Source of the DNA: Acetivibrio thermocellus ATCC 27405
Lineage (GTDB): Bacteria; Bacillota; Clostridia; Acetivibrionales; Acetivibrionaceae
Length of the DNA: 64,000 nucleotides
Direction: 5' to 3'
Assembly (NCBI RefSeq): GCF_000015865.1
Contig: NC_009012.1
Coordinates: forward strand, 310,001 to 374,000
The position numbers and the translations under genes are program-made. Positions within the stretch are counted from its first letter, which is position 1, and every line of letters starts with the position of its first letter. The notes below the pieces were generated by a model that was not told where the DNA came from, did not search any database, and worked only from the letters and a program-made list of their open reading frames with translations. Shown here piece by piece: positions 56,274 through 64,000 of the stretch.

Positions 56274-57680
56274 TATAAGGTTATAGTCTCAAGTAGTGGT
56301 GTAAATTTCGTGGAGGCTAATTGACAAAAGTAACCACGATATGATTTCTACTTTATTAGGGAAACAAAACAAAACAAATAAAGTAGAGGAGGTCATACCG
56401 TGGCTACTAATAATAGAATGGCACTTTTAGAACAACTTAGCAAGTATGTTGTTGAAAAAGATAAAGATTTTTTAAAAGAAGCATTAACATTACTCATTAA
56501 TGCCCTAATGGATGCGGAAGTTACATCAATAATAGGTGCTGAAAAGTATGAAAGAAATAATAATAGAAACAACTATCGCAATGGATATCGTCTAAGAGAA
56601 TGGGATACTCGAGTAGGAACATTACAGTTAAGCATTCCCAAGTTACGTCACGGAAGTTATTTTCCAAGTCTTTTAGAACCGAGGAAAATGTCAGAGAAAG
56701 CATTATTGAATGTAGTTCAGGAAGCCTATGTTCATGGAGTAAGTACCAGGAAGGTGGATGAACTTGTAGAAGCTCTTGGAATGAAAGGGATTGATAAAAG
56801 CGAAGTATCAAGAATCAGTAAGCAACTGGATGAATTTGTAGAAGAATTTAAAAACCGTAGACTGGAAGGAGAATATCCTTACCTTTGGCTTGATGCCACT
56901 TTCCCCAAGGTTCGGGAAGGAGGCAGGGTATGCAGTATGGCACTAGTTATAGCAGTAGGAGTTAATCAACAAGGTGAACGGGAAATATTAGGTTTTGATG
57001 TAGGGATGAGTGAAGACGGGGCTTTTTGGGAGGAGTTTTTAAGAAGGCTGGTAGCAAGGGGTCTAAAAGGTGTAAGGCTTGTAATCAGTGATGCACATGA
57101 AGGGCTGAAGGCTGCAATAAAGAAGATTTTAACGGGAAGTGCATGGCAAAGATGCCGTGTACATTTTATGAGAAACGTATTAAGCCAGGTACCAAAGCAT
57201 TATCAGGGAATGGTATCATCGATAATACGGACAATATTTGCCCAGAATGATCAGGAATCTGCGAGGGAACAGTTAAGGCATGTAGTAGATGAGCTTAAAA
57301 ATCGTTTTCCAAAAGCAATGAAAATTCTTGAAGAAGCAGAAGAAGAAATCCTGGCATATATGGCTTTTCCCCGTGAGCATTGGGCACAGATACACTCCAC
57401 CAATCCTCTTGAGAGACTTAACCGGGAAATTCGCCGTCGAACGGATGTTGTTTGCATATTTCCAAATCGTGAGGCGGTAATCCGATTGGTAGGAGCAATG
57501 CTCATGGAACAAAATGATGAATGGAAAGTAGGGCGGCGCTATTTCAGTCTGGAATCAATGTCAAAGATTACATCGATAAATGAATTTACATTGACACCAG
57601 TAGCTTTATTACATAAATGAGGTGAAAAAATGATAAAGTAGAAATCATTTTACACCACTTGACAAGACACTATCCTTATA
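56274..57680 (+). mobile_element. IS256-family insertion sequence
   Basis: One transposase gene flanked by inverted repeats. The left end from 56274 and the complement of the right end at 57680 align without gaps over 32 bases: TATAAGG, five differing, GTCT, several differing, then AGTGGTGTAAA. The true edges may be inside this (56286 and 57668). Length of about 1.4 kb fits IS256. No clear direct target duplication is visible at either edge choice. Upstream, 56016-56273 holds no gene except a doubtful 27-codon frame at 56111-56194. Confidence 0.85.
56400..57620 (+). CDS. IS256-family (mutator-type) transposase
   Basis: 406 residues, full length with no frameshift, so possibly active. It starts with GTG 56400 after GAGGAGG. 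The DDE catalytic residues are placed as in the family: Asp in WLDATFPKV, Asp in VISDAHEGLK and Glu in NPLERLNREIRRR. The signature WQRCRVHFMRN lies between the second Asp and the Glu. It catalyses cut or copy transposition of its own element. Confidence 0.97.
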   Translation: MATNNRMALLEQLSKYVVEKDKDFLKEALTLLINALMDAEVTSIIGAEKYERNNNRNNYRNGYRLREWDTRVGTLQLSIPKLRHGSYFPSLLEPRKMSEKALLNVVQEAYVHGVSTRKVDELVEALGMKGIDKSEVSRISKQLDEFVEEFKNRRLEGEYPYLWLDATFPKVREGGRVCSMALVIAVGVNQQGEREILGFDVGMSEDGAFWEEFLRRLVARGLKGVRLVISDAHEGLKAAIKKILTGSAWQRCRVHFMRNVLSQVPKHYQGMVSSIIRTIFAQNDQESAREQLRHVVDELKNRFPKAMKILEEAEEEILAYMAFPREHWAQIHSTNPLERLNREIRRRTDVVCIFPNREAVIRLVGAMLMEQNDEWKVGRRYFSLESMSKITSINEFTLTPVALLHK

Positions 57681-57691
57681 GGAGGGAAATA

Positions 57692-58135
57692 GTGAGAAGG
57701 AAGTTATTAAAGATATTATTGCTAATTCCTTTAATTTTTGTTATATTTGTTGCTTCTGTTATTATTTATTTTATAGTAAAGCCCATTCCGATAGACTTTT
57801 CCAAAGTTAGTAAAGTTGAGTTTTATGAATGTGGAGATATAAGCGAGAAATTTAGATTGCTGTCATTGGAAAATAATGAGGATATTGCTCTGATAAATGG
57901 AATATTCAAAAATGCAAAAGGTGATTGGTATGGCAAGTATAATACTCCTGGATGTTCCTTTGGATTACAAGTGGTATTTTATGAGGGAAATAAGAAAAAG
58001 ATTGTTGAACTTGGAACTGATGACTGTGGACTTATAATTTGTAATGAGGCATATTACCAAATACCTGAAGATGATTTCAAAATTTTGGAAGAATTTTTAG
58101 AACGGCGAGGTATAAATATTCACGAATATATTTAA
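57692..58135 (+). CDS. Hypothetical membrane-anchored protein beside the IS element
   Basis: 147 residues from GTG 57692 after GGAGGG. A basic start (VRRKLLK) and one hydrophobic helix (about 5-27) suggest an N-terminal anchor with a small extracellular domain of about 115 residues, with three Cys (YECGD, GCSFG, DCGLIIC has two). I do not recognise it. The ribosome site begins right at the IS end, so the gene's native promoter has been moved away by the insertion. An IS promoter could now drive it, or it may be silent. Confidence 0.65.
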   Translation: MRRKLLKILLLIPLIFVIFVASVIIYFIVKPIPIDFSKVSKVEFYECGDISEKFRLLSLENNEDIALINGIFKNAKGDWYGKYNTPGCSFGLQVVFYEGNKKKIVELGTDDCGLIICNEAYYQIPEDDFKILEEFLERRGINIHEYI

Positions 58136-58170
58136 TTCCCGATTAATACCTTGAAATGCCAAAGCAAGAG

Positions 58171-58208
58171 CGGGGGACAGTTCAGTAATTTTTAGTGCCC
58201 CGTTTTTT
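58171..58208 (+). terminator. Probable terminator
   Basis: CGGGG (58171-58175) pairs with CCCCG (58198-58202), then six T residues; the stem is short with a long loop. Confidence 0.6.
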
Positions 58209-58349
58209 ATTTTTCCTGTGGCGGAAAAATAATTGCACATTTTGTAACAGCATCATAAAAATTTTTCCCATATTATAAAGTAATCATTGTATATTTATAC
58301 ATTTAATTGTATAATTATTCATATAAACTTTAAAGGGAAGTGAAATCGG

Positions 58350-58795
58350 ATGCCGGTAGATTACAATGCGATATCAAAAATATATGATAAAGTAAGGTCG
58401 GAAAACAAAAGTATTTTGGATTTATTCATTGAAGAGGTCAAAATTACAAACACAACAACAATTTTGGATGCGGCACGGGAAATTACACCAATATGCTGCA
58501 AAGACTTACACAGGCCAAAGCTTACGGCGTCGAACCTTCCGAGGTATGAGGGAGAAAGCAATTGCAAAAAATCCGAATATTACAGTTACAAAAGGTGACC
58601 TTGAAAACATACCTTTTGAGGATAACTACTTTGATTTTGTGTACATGACGGATGCCATTCATCATATTCCTGATATTGAGATGATGTTTAAAGAAATCGG
58701 AAGAGTTTTGAAAAAAGTGGAAACCTTTGCATAGCAACCCAGTCCCATGAACAAATCGACAACAGGTTTTACGTAAAATACTTTCTTATTTGCTT
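58350..58795 (+). pseudogene. Decayed SAM-dependent methyltransferase
   Basis: The frame opens well (MPVDYNAISKIYDKVRSEN after AAAGGGAAG) but breaks at the SAM-binding loop: after ILDAA, the expected CGTGNYT is split by a small deletion. The next stretch, read in a second frame, gives NYTNMLQRLTQAKAYGVEPSE. A missing base near 58545 moves it again into MREKAIAKNP and GDLENIPFEDNYFDFVYMTD. A third loss near 58718 (KKVE instead of KKGGN) precedes CIATQSHEQIDNRFYVKYF. At least three indels make this a pseudogene of a class I methyltransferase. Nothing intact follows up to the serC terminator. Confidence 0.88.
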
Positions 58796-58944
58796 TGCAT
58801 AGCTTTGGCAGTTTTTTTGACGGCAGTTATTTACAGAATATTTAAAAGCTATGGCATTGATTTGATGGAAATAAAAGTATAGCGAAAATCGGGGAAAATT
58901 AATGCTTATCATTTTAGTGAAAATTTCGTGCCGTTAAATTGATA

Positions 58945-58986
58945 ACACCCACCGCAATAGGCATTGAGCCGGCTGCAGGTGGGTGT
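58945..58986 (-). terminator. Probable terminator after serC
   Basis: ACACCCACC (58945-58953) pairs with GGTGGGTGT (58978-58986); the following T content on the minus strand is modest. Confidence 0.6.
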
Positions 58987-58997
58987 ATTTCAGATTT

Positions 58998-60116
58998 TTA
59001 TGAATTTGCGACTTCATTGTATGCCCATTCCAACCATTCGCATAAAATTTCCAGGTCGGATTTTTCAACGGTTGCACCGCACCATATTCTAAGGCCTACA
59101 GGAGCTTCTTTGTATGAAGAAATGTCATAGGCCACTTTTTCCTCGGCGAGCAGGTTAACAAGCATTTTGATTTTATCCTCCGGAAGATCAACGCTCAGGC
59201 AAACGCTTGTATTGGAACGTATGGATTTATCCTTTGCAAGGAAACTTATCCATGGATGCTTTTCAACAAAGTTTTCAATTACCTTTAAGTTTTCCTCACT
59301 TCTCGCAATAAGCTTTTCAAGTCCTCCTATGGATTCCGCCCAGCGGAGAGCATTGAGGTAGTCTTCATTACACAGCATGGACGGTGTGTTGATTGTGGAA
59401 CCTTCGAAAATAGCCTCGTCAAGTTTGCCTTTCTTTTTGAGTCTGAATACTTTGGGAAGCGGCCATGACGGTGAATAGGATTCTATTCTTTCCACTGCCC
59501 TTGGGGACAATATCAGCATTCCGTGAGCAGCTTCACCGCCCAATACCTTTTGCCATGAGAAGGTTGCCGCGTCAATTTTGTTCCACGGAATATCCATTGC
59601 AAAAACGGCGGAAGTGGCATCGCAGAGGGTTAACCCCTTTCTGTCGTCAGGAATCCAGTCTCCGTTCGGCACTTTGACACCGCTGGTTGTTCCGTTCCAT
59701 GTAAATACCACGTCATTGTCGAAGTTAACCTTGCTGATATCGGGCAACTTACCGTAATCGGCGGAAATTATATTGACATTTTCCAGTTTAAGCTCATTTA
59801 CGATGTCATTTGCCCAGCCTTTACCAAAGGATTCAAAGACAAGTACATCAACACCTCTTGCGCCGAGGACATTCCACATAAGCATTTCAAACGCTCCCGT
59901 ATCGGAACCGGGTACTATTCCCACTTTGTAATCTTCCGGAAGTTTGAGTATTTCCTTTGTTTTGACAATGGATTCGTAAAGTTTGGCTTTTCCAAGTTTG
60001 CTCCTGTGTGACCTTCCAAGCGGTGCATCTTTAAGGGCTTCAATTGAATATCCGGGGTGCTTCGCGCATGGTCCGGATGAAAAACAAGGGTTTAAAGGTT
60101 TTCTGGTCGGCTTCAT
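58998..60116 (-). CDS. serC: Phosphoserine aminotransferase
   Basis: 372-residue PLP enzyme that converts 3-phosphohydroxypyruvate and glutamate to phosphoserine, the second step of serine synthesis. It begins with [14 protein letters not shown] and [10 protein letters not shown], typical of the longer SerC type seen in alphaproteobacteria and some clostridia. The Schiff-base Lys is in [14 protein letters not shown]. It lies after a T-box leader, so transcription should rise when serine-tRNA is uncharged. ATG 60116; GAGGAGAG precedes it on the minus strand. No serA or serB adjoins. Confidence 0.94.
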   Translation of the reverse strand: MKPTRKPLNPCFSSGPCAKHPGYSIEALKDAPLGRSHRSKLGKAKLYESIVKTKEILKLPEDYKVGIVPGSDTGAFEMLMWNVLGARGVDVLVFESFGKGWANDIVNELKLENVNIISADYGKLPDISKVNFDNDVVFTWNGTTSGVKVPNGDWIPDDRKGLTLCDATSAVFAMDIPWNKIDAATFSWQKVLGGEAAHGMLILSPRAVERIESYSPSWPLPKVFRLKKKGKLDEAIFEGSTINTPSMLCNEDYLNALRWAESIGGLEKLIARSEENLKVIENFVEKHPWISFLAKDKSIRSNTSVCLSVDLPEDKIKMLVNLLAEEKVAYDISSYKEAPVGLRIWCGATVEKSDLEILCEWLEWAYNEVANS

Positions 60117-60185
60117 TTTATTCTCTCCTCACTTCGTTTTGGTTTTATTTCGATTGTGGTTGAAATAATACATAAAATATATAAA

Positions 60186-60440
60186 CAAAAAAACTCTCAA
60201 CCCTGAAAATGATCAGGGACGAGAGATTTTATCCGCGGTGCCACCCAAATTAGCCGGATATAATAATCCGACTCACTTTTGCGCACAATAACCGGTGCTA
60301 CGGTTTGATTCATCATCAACGCCTCAGGGGTGGAATCAACAAAGCCTCAGGTTGATTTGCACCAAACATCAACTCTCTTATACAGGGCACTTGTCACTTT
60401 CCCCGTCACGGGCTTGTAAAATATTAAACTATCAAATTTT
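60186..60440 (-). ncRNA. T-box riboswitch leader of serC
   Basis: On the minus strand the conserved T-box TGGGTGGCACCGCGG lies at 60247-60233. It is followed by a terminator hairpin (CTCTCGTCCCTGA pairing with TCAGGGTTGAGAG, within 60225-60194) and a T run. Upstream are the AGAGAG...GGTG stem I features (about 60380-60355). A TCC triplet followed by A in the presumed specifier loop (around 60335) would fit serine, in agreement with serC downstream. The element reads uncharged tRNA to allow transcription. Confidence 0.92.
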
Positions 60441-60826
60441 ACCTTCAATATTTACTATAATTTTATTATATTTTGCGTATCAATGCAATAGGGTATGTTA
60501 AATTTTTAACCGGATTTTACAAATAATAAATTCAGAAAAAAGGGATTGGAAATTTAGATAAGTATAGGAATTAAAAAGCAAACTATTTTCGAATAAACTG
60601 TAAACTGTTGAAAGTATACCGAAACTGGAACTTAAAATAAAATTTTCCCGGATAAAAATAAATTTTATTTTCCACTTGATATTGCAAAAAACATATAGTA
60701 ACCTTCTAGTTGAAAGAATTGCAGTATGTCTTTTCTGTTATATTAATCTTGTATTAATCTTGTATTAATCTTGGGTATTGAATGCATGATTAAATGATAC
60801 AATTTTGGCTTTAAGGAGAGAGGGCT
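60441..60826. other. Intergenic region holding an 11-base tandem repeat
   Basis: No gene is seen. The AT-rich stretch separates the divergent serC leader and the gene at 60827. Apart from the repeat at 60741-60773, I see nothing further. Confidence 0.6.
60741..60773 (+). repeat. Three perfect tandem copies of TATTAATCTTG
   Basis: TATTAATCTTG occurs at 60741, 60752 and 60763 without mismatch, 54 bases before the start of the membrane glycosyltransferase-like gene. Confidence 0.97.
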
Positions 60827-62302
60827 TTGAAAAATACTTTTAGATGGACATTGAACAAACTGGTTGTTACAGGAGCATGTGCGTATGTTCTTTTAATTCT
60901 GCTGTTTATGTTAAATTCCGGTTTGGTTCGGGTGTCCGGGAATGTTTTGCTGAATAAGTCTTTGGATGTGTTGTTTTTCACGGTGGCGGCAGTTGTAGGT
61001 TACGGAGTGCTACTGCTCTTTGAAAAAGTTTTAAATTTGCGTATGTTGAATAAGGAGTATGCAAGGATACTGATTGTGGTTTTAATGACCCTGATTACGA
61101 GGCTTGTTTGGATACATATTGTAGATATTACTCCCAAAAGTGATTTTGAGCTGTACAATACTTTGGCGGAGGCATTCTCGCGGGGAGAGGCCGCCGGAGG
61201 CAAGTATGTGGCTCTTTTTCCCCATACATTTGGTTATCCCTTTATACTGGCAACGGTATATCGAATTTTTTCTCCTGACAAGTATTTTGCTTTGCTTTTA
61301 AATATTTTGTTTGAAGCAGGCACGGGTGTTGTTTTATATTATCTTGGGAAGATGGTCTCAAACTGGAAAACAGGTTTCTTTGCAGGCATTATATGTGCTT
61401 TATGGCCTTCCCATGTGTTTTATTCTTCAATTGTTTGCACCGAGCCGCTGTATACATTATTAATGGCGCTTTTGATATTTGTATATTTTAAGGTGTCAGT
61501 CAAAAATAAAAGCTTATTGCATTCCTGCGTTTTGTATCTTTTGCTCGGGTTTTTATGTGCGGCGGCCAATGCGATCCGTCCCATGGGTACTCTGCTTGTT
61601 GCAGTTCTGGGAATAACTGAGGTTGTGAGAATAATTAAGAAAAAGGAGGGGTTAAAACAAAGTTTTGCAGGATTTGTGCCCTTTGCCGTATTCTTAATAG
61701 CATATTTCTCTTTTGTTAATTTGACAGGCATGTATGTTTCCTATAAAATTGGCTACAATACGGCTAAAAATCCCATAGGTTTTAATACTTATGTCGGCGC
61801 CAATATTAATTCCAGCGGGATGTGGAACCAGAGTGATGCCAATGTGCTAATGGATTTTATGAAGCAGGAGCCTTTTGATGCCCAAAAAATACACGAACAG
61901 TTGCTCAATCTGGCAATTCAAAGGGTGAAAAGCCAGGGAACGGGTAATTTGAAGCTTGTAATAAAAAAGAATATGATCATGTGGGGCAGGGACGATGAAG
62001 TTGTAACCTATATGATTGCCGGAAGCGGTGATAAAACCTCATCGTTATTGGAAGTAAAGAACTCTGAAGGTCTTTTGAGGTATATTTGCAACTTCTATTA
62101 CTACATGATAGTTATATTGGCATTTGGTGGCCTTTTGAAGCAGTGTGCTAAAGAGGATAATCCAATCCTTATGGCTTTACTGCTGCTGTTTCTTGGAATT
62201 GGTGCTATACATACCGTTGTTGAGGTACATGGCAGGTATCATTATTCATCTATGGCTGTTTTTGCCATACTTGCCGGAATAAACAATTTTAAAATTAAAT
62301 AG
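60827..62302 (+). CDS. GT-C fold membrane glycosyltransferase-like protein
   Basis: 491 residues with about eleven transmembrane helices. The first loop carries Asp residues (VDITPKSDFELYNTLAEAF) followed by FPHTFGYPF, a layout like PMT/ArnT-type GT-C glycosyltransferases (family 39-like), which use lipid-linked sugars outside the membrane. Donor and acceptor are unknown. It starts with TTG 60827 after AAGGAGAG. It is alone; the chemoreceptor gene follows 80 bases later with its own ribosome site. Confidence 0.82.
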   Translation: MKNTFRWTLNKLVVTGACAYVLLILLFMLNSGLVRVSGNVLLNKSLDVLFFTVAAVVGYGVLLLFEKVLNLRMLNKEYARILIVVLMTLITRLVWIHIVDITPKSDFELYNTLAEAFSRGEAAGGKYVALFPHTFGYPFILATVYRIFSPDKYFALLLNILFEAGTGVVLYYLGKMVSNWKTGFFAGIICALWPSHVFYSSIVCTEPLYTLLMALLIFVYFKVSVKNKSLLHSCVLYLLLGFLCAAANAIRPMGTLLVAVLGITEVVRIIKKKEGLKQSFAGFVPFAVFLIAYFSFVNLTGMYVSYKIGYNTAKNPIGFNTYVGANINSSGMWNQSDANVLMDFMKQEPFDAQKIHEQLLNLAIQRVKSQGTGNLKLVIKKNMIMWGRDDEVVTYMIAGSGDKTSSLLEVKNSEGLLRYICNFYYYMIVILAFGGLLKQCAKEDNPILMALLLLFLGIGAIHTVVEVHGRYHYSSMAVFAILAGINNFKIK

Positions 62303-62381
62303 TAAAAAATCAGACTTGGCACTCCGATAAGTTATATAAGTCGTGCAATACAAAAAATGATTTAAGGAGTTGACTAAGTCT

Positions 62382-64000
62382 ATGCTAAAGAACATGACCA
62401 TAAGAACTAAACTGTTGACGATCGTATCCATTACAGTTGTGGCACTTCTGATAGTAACAGTCCTGTCCACCATCACAATCAACGGTATTTTCAAGAGAGT
62501 AAAGACCACTATTTTTGATGAGCTTTTCTGGTCGATGTCTATGATTTTAAATGCTGATAGAGATATGTACCAGGCCTATGTGGCAATGAGGGATATTCTT
62601 AGTTTAGATGAAAACAGTGAAGAATATGATGAGTTACTTGAGAATTACGAAGAAAATATAGATCAGGTTAAACAACGAATATCTGAGACAAAAGAAATGA
62701 TAGAAAAAAAACAGGGAGAATTGGGAGGAGACAAGAGACAGCCAAAGTGGAAGAACAGTTTTTGAGTTTTTTGCGTCTTTTGAAAACGATTTTAATGAGT
62801 GGATTGCGGAAGGCAGCAAGGTGATTGAGACTAAAGCTGTATCCCAGGTCTGGAACGAGAAATTTGAAGTGGCCAGAAATGACCTGGACATAATTGGGGG
62901 ATTGATTGAGCTTAATGCAAAAAATCAAATATCTTCGATTGAACATACAAAAAACAGCATGGTCGTGCAAATAGTGTTAATTGATGTTTTGGCCTTGATT
63001 CTTGCGCTGGCAATTTCATTTATCTTCTTAAGAATTATAGGGAAATCTCTTGGAGAATTGAGTGAAGCAGCTGAGAAAATAGCTTTGGGAGATATAGATG
63101 TCAAACTGGACATTGCTTCGAAGGATGAAATAGGGAAACTTGCCGACAACTTTAAAATAATGACTGATAGTATAAAGGAGAAAGCGGAAGCTGATGAAAA
63201 AATATCTAAAGGATATCTTGATACTGATGTTACTGTCAGATCGGACAAGGATATTTTATCCAGGAGTATGAAAGCCATTATTGAAAATTTGAAACATCTT
63301 GTGGATGAAACGGGAATTCTTACAAAAGCCGCTTCCGAAGGAATGTTGAAAACAAGAGGAAAGGAAGATAAGTTTGAGGGTGGCTACCGTGACATAATTG
63401 TAGGTATTAACAATACCCTTGATGCTGTAAATGCACCTGTTTTGGAAATTCAGGAAGTTTTAAAGAAGGTATCTGAAGGACACTTGAATGTGAAAGTTAA
63501 AGGGGATTACAAAGGGGATTATGCAGAACTTAAGAATGCATTGAACAACACCATTGACACATTGCACTCATATATTGAAGAAATATCCAGGGTACTTACT
63601 GAAATGGCAAAAGGAAATCTGGATGTAAGTCTGTCTGAAAAATATCTGGGTGACTTTGCACATATCCATGAAGCCCTGGACACCATTATTGTATCGCTAA
63701 ACGGAATGATACGTGAAATTTCTGTTGCGGCAGGACAGGTGGCGGCAGGCTCAAGGCAGGTGTCGGATTCAAGCCAGGTTCTGTCCCAGGGAGCTGCAGA
63801 GCAGGCAAGCACTATTGAGGAGCTTACGTGTTCCCTTGAGGAGATTGCAAAACAGACAAAACAGAATGCGGCTAATGCAAGCAATGCGGACAAAATGGCT
63901 CTGACTGCAAAAAACAATGCCATAGAAGGCAATAAAAAAATGAGTGAAATGCTCAAAGCGATGCAGGACATAAATGATGCATCAAATAATATATCAAGAA
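62382..64000 (+). pseudogene. Methyl-accepting chemotaxis protein with an early frameshift, cut by window edge
   Basis: From ATG 62382 the frame encodes a transmembrane helix and part of a four-helix sensor, then hits TGA at 62763-62765. The next frame (+1) runs open from there to 64000 and gives the rest of the receptor: end of the sensor domain, second transmembrane helix (IVLIDVLALILALAISFIF), HAMP (AEKIALGDIDVKL, DEIGKLADNF), repeated HAMP-like segments (EGHLNVKVKGDY, KGNLDVSLSEKY) and the start of the signalling coil. The switch must occur between 62704 and 62763; a run of eight A at 62704-62711 is the prime site. It could be mutation, a sequencing error or programmed slippage. Confidence 0.85.

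Noticed and set aside
58429-58734. 101-codon frame in the methyltransferase remnant
   Set aside because: Only part of it is the true reading frame; it is a fragment of the pseudogene.

Overview
The window is from a cellulolytic, low-GC, cellulosome-forming clostridium. It almost certainly belongs to Acetivibrio (Clostridium, Hungateiclostridium) thermocellus. The order sigI2-rsgI2 / celA / GH18 chitinase / CBM3 protein / celP / cellobiose phosphorylase, the type I dockerins and the SigI/RsgI biomass-sensing pair are hallmarks of that species. Names were assigned by recognising protein sequences, not by a search.

Region 1 (1-9.4 kb): a MoxR AAA ATPase / DUF58 / membrane-protein operon, a soluble sensor kinase fused to a LacI-type sugar-binding domain, a solitary PilT ATPase, a secreted RCC1-repeat protein with an N-terminal dockerin, and a rhomboid protease. 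Region 2 (9.4-18.2 kb): an orphan RsgI-like anti-sigma factor with a trypsin-like ectodomain, a HAD phosphatase, proA, two small proteins of possible sporulation function, a class V aminotransferase and a chemoreceptor. Region 3 (18.2-33.8 kb) is the cellulose block: sigI2-rsgI2 (reading left) diverges from celA (reading right), followed by a chitinase, a membrane-anchored CBM3 protein, a D,D-carboxypeptidase, a GGDEF/HD-GYP protein, celP and cbp. Together these sense cellulose (RsgI2), release SigI2, hydrolyse polymer outside the cell (CelA, CelP on cellulosomes) and phosphorolyse imported cellobiose (Cbp). Glycogen synthase and isocitrate dehydrogenase lie further right.

Region 4 (34-43.6 kb) holds housekeeping genes and small spore-coat-like genes, one apparently starting with AUA. 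Region 5 (43.8-53.7 kb) is a signalling cluster (REC-kinase, a 1160-residue hybrid kinase with three receiver domains, CheR), then a nuclease-helicase fusion and homoserine dehydrogenase. Region 6 (53.7-64 kb) holds a thioredoxin-fold protein, an IS256-family element, a decayed methyltransferase, T-box-controlled serC, a GT-C type membrane protein and a chemoreceptor whose frame breaks early and which runs off the right edge.

The items most worth following are the eight-fold FSR repeat and Ser-to-Thr change in the orphan RsgI, the hairpin placed between Shine-Dalgarno and start codon of the CBM3 gene, the AUA start, the N-terminal-dockerin RCC1 protein, and the three hairpins in a row after hom. 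No tRNA, rRNA or CRISPR array was seen.
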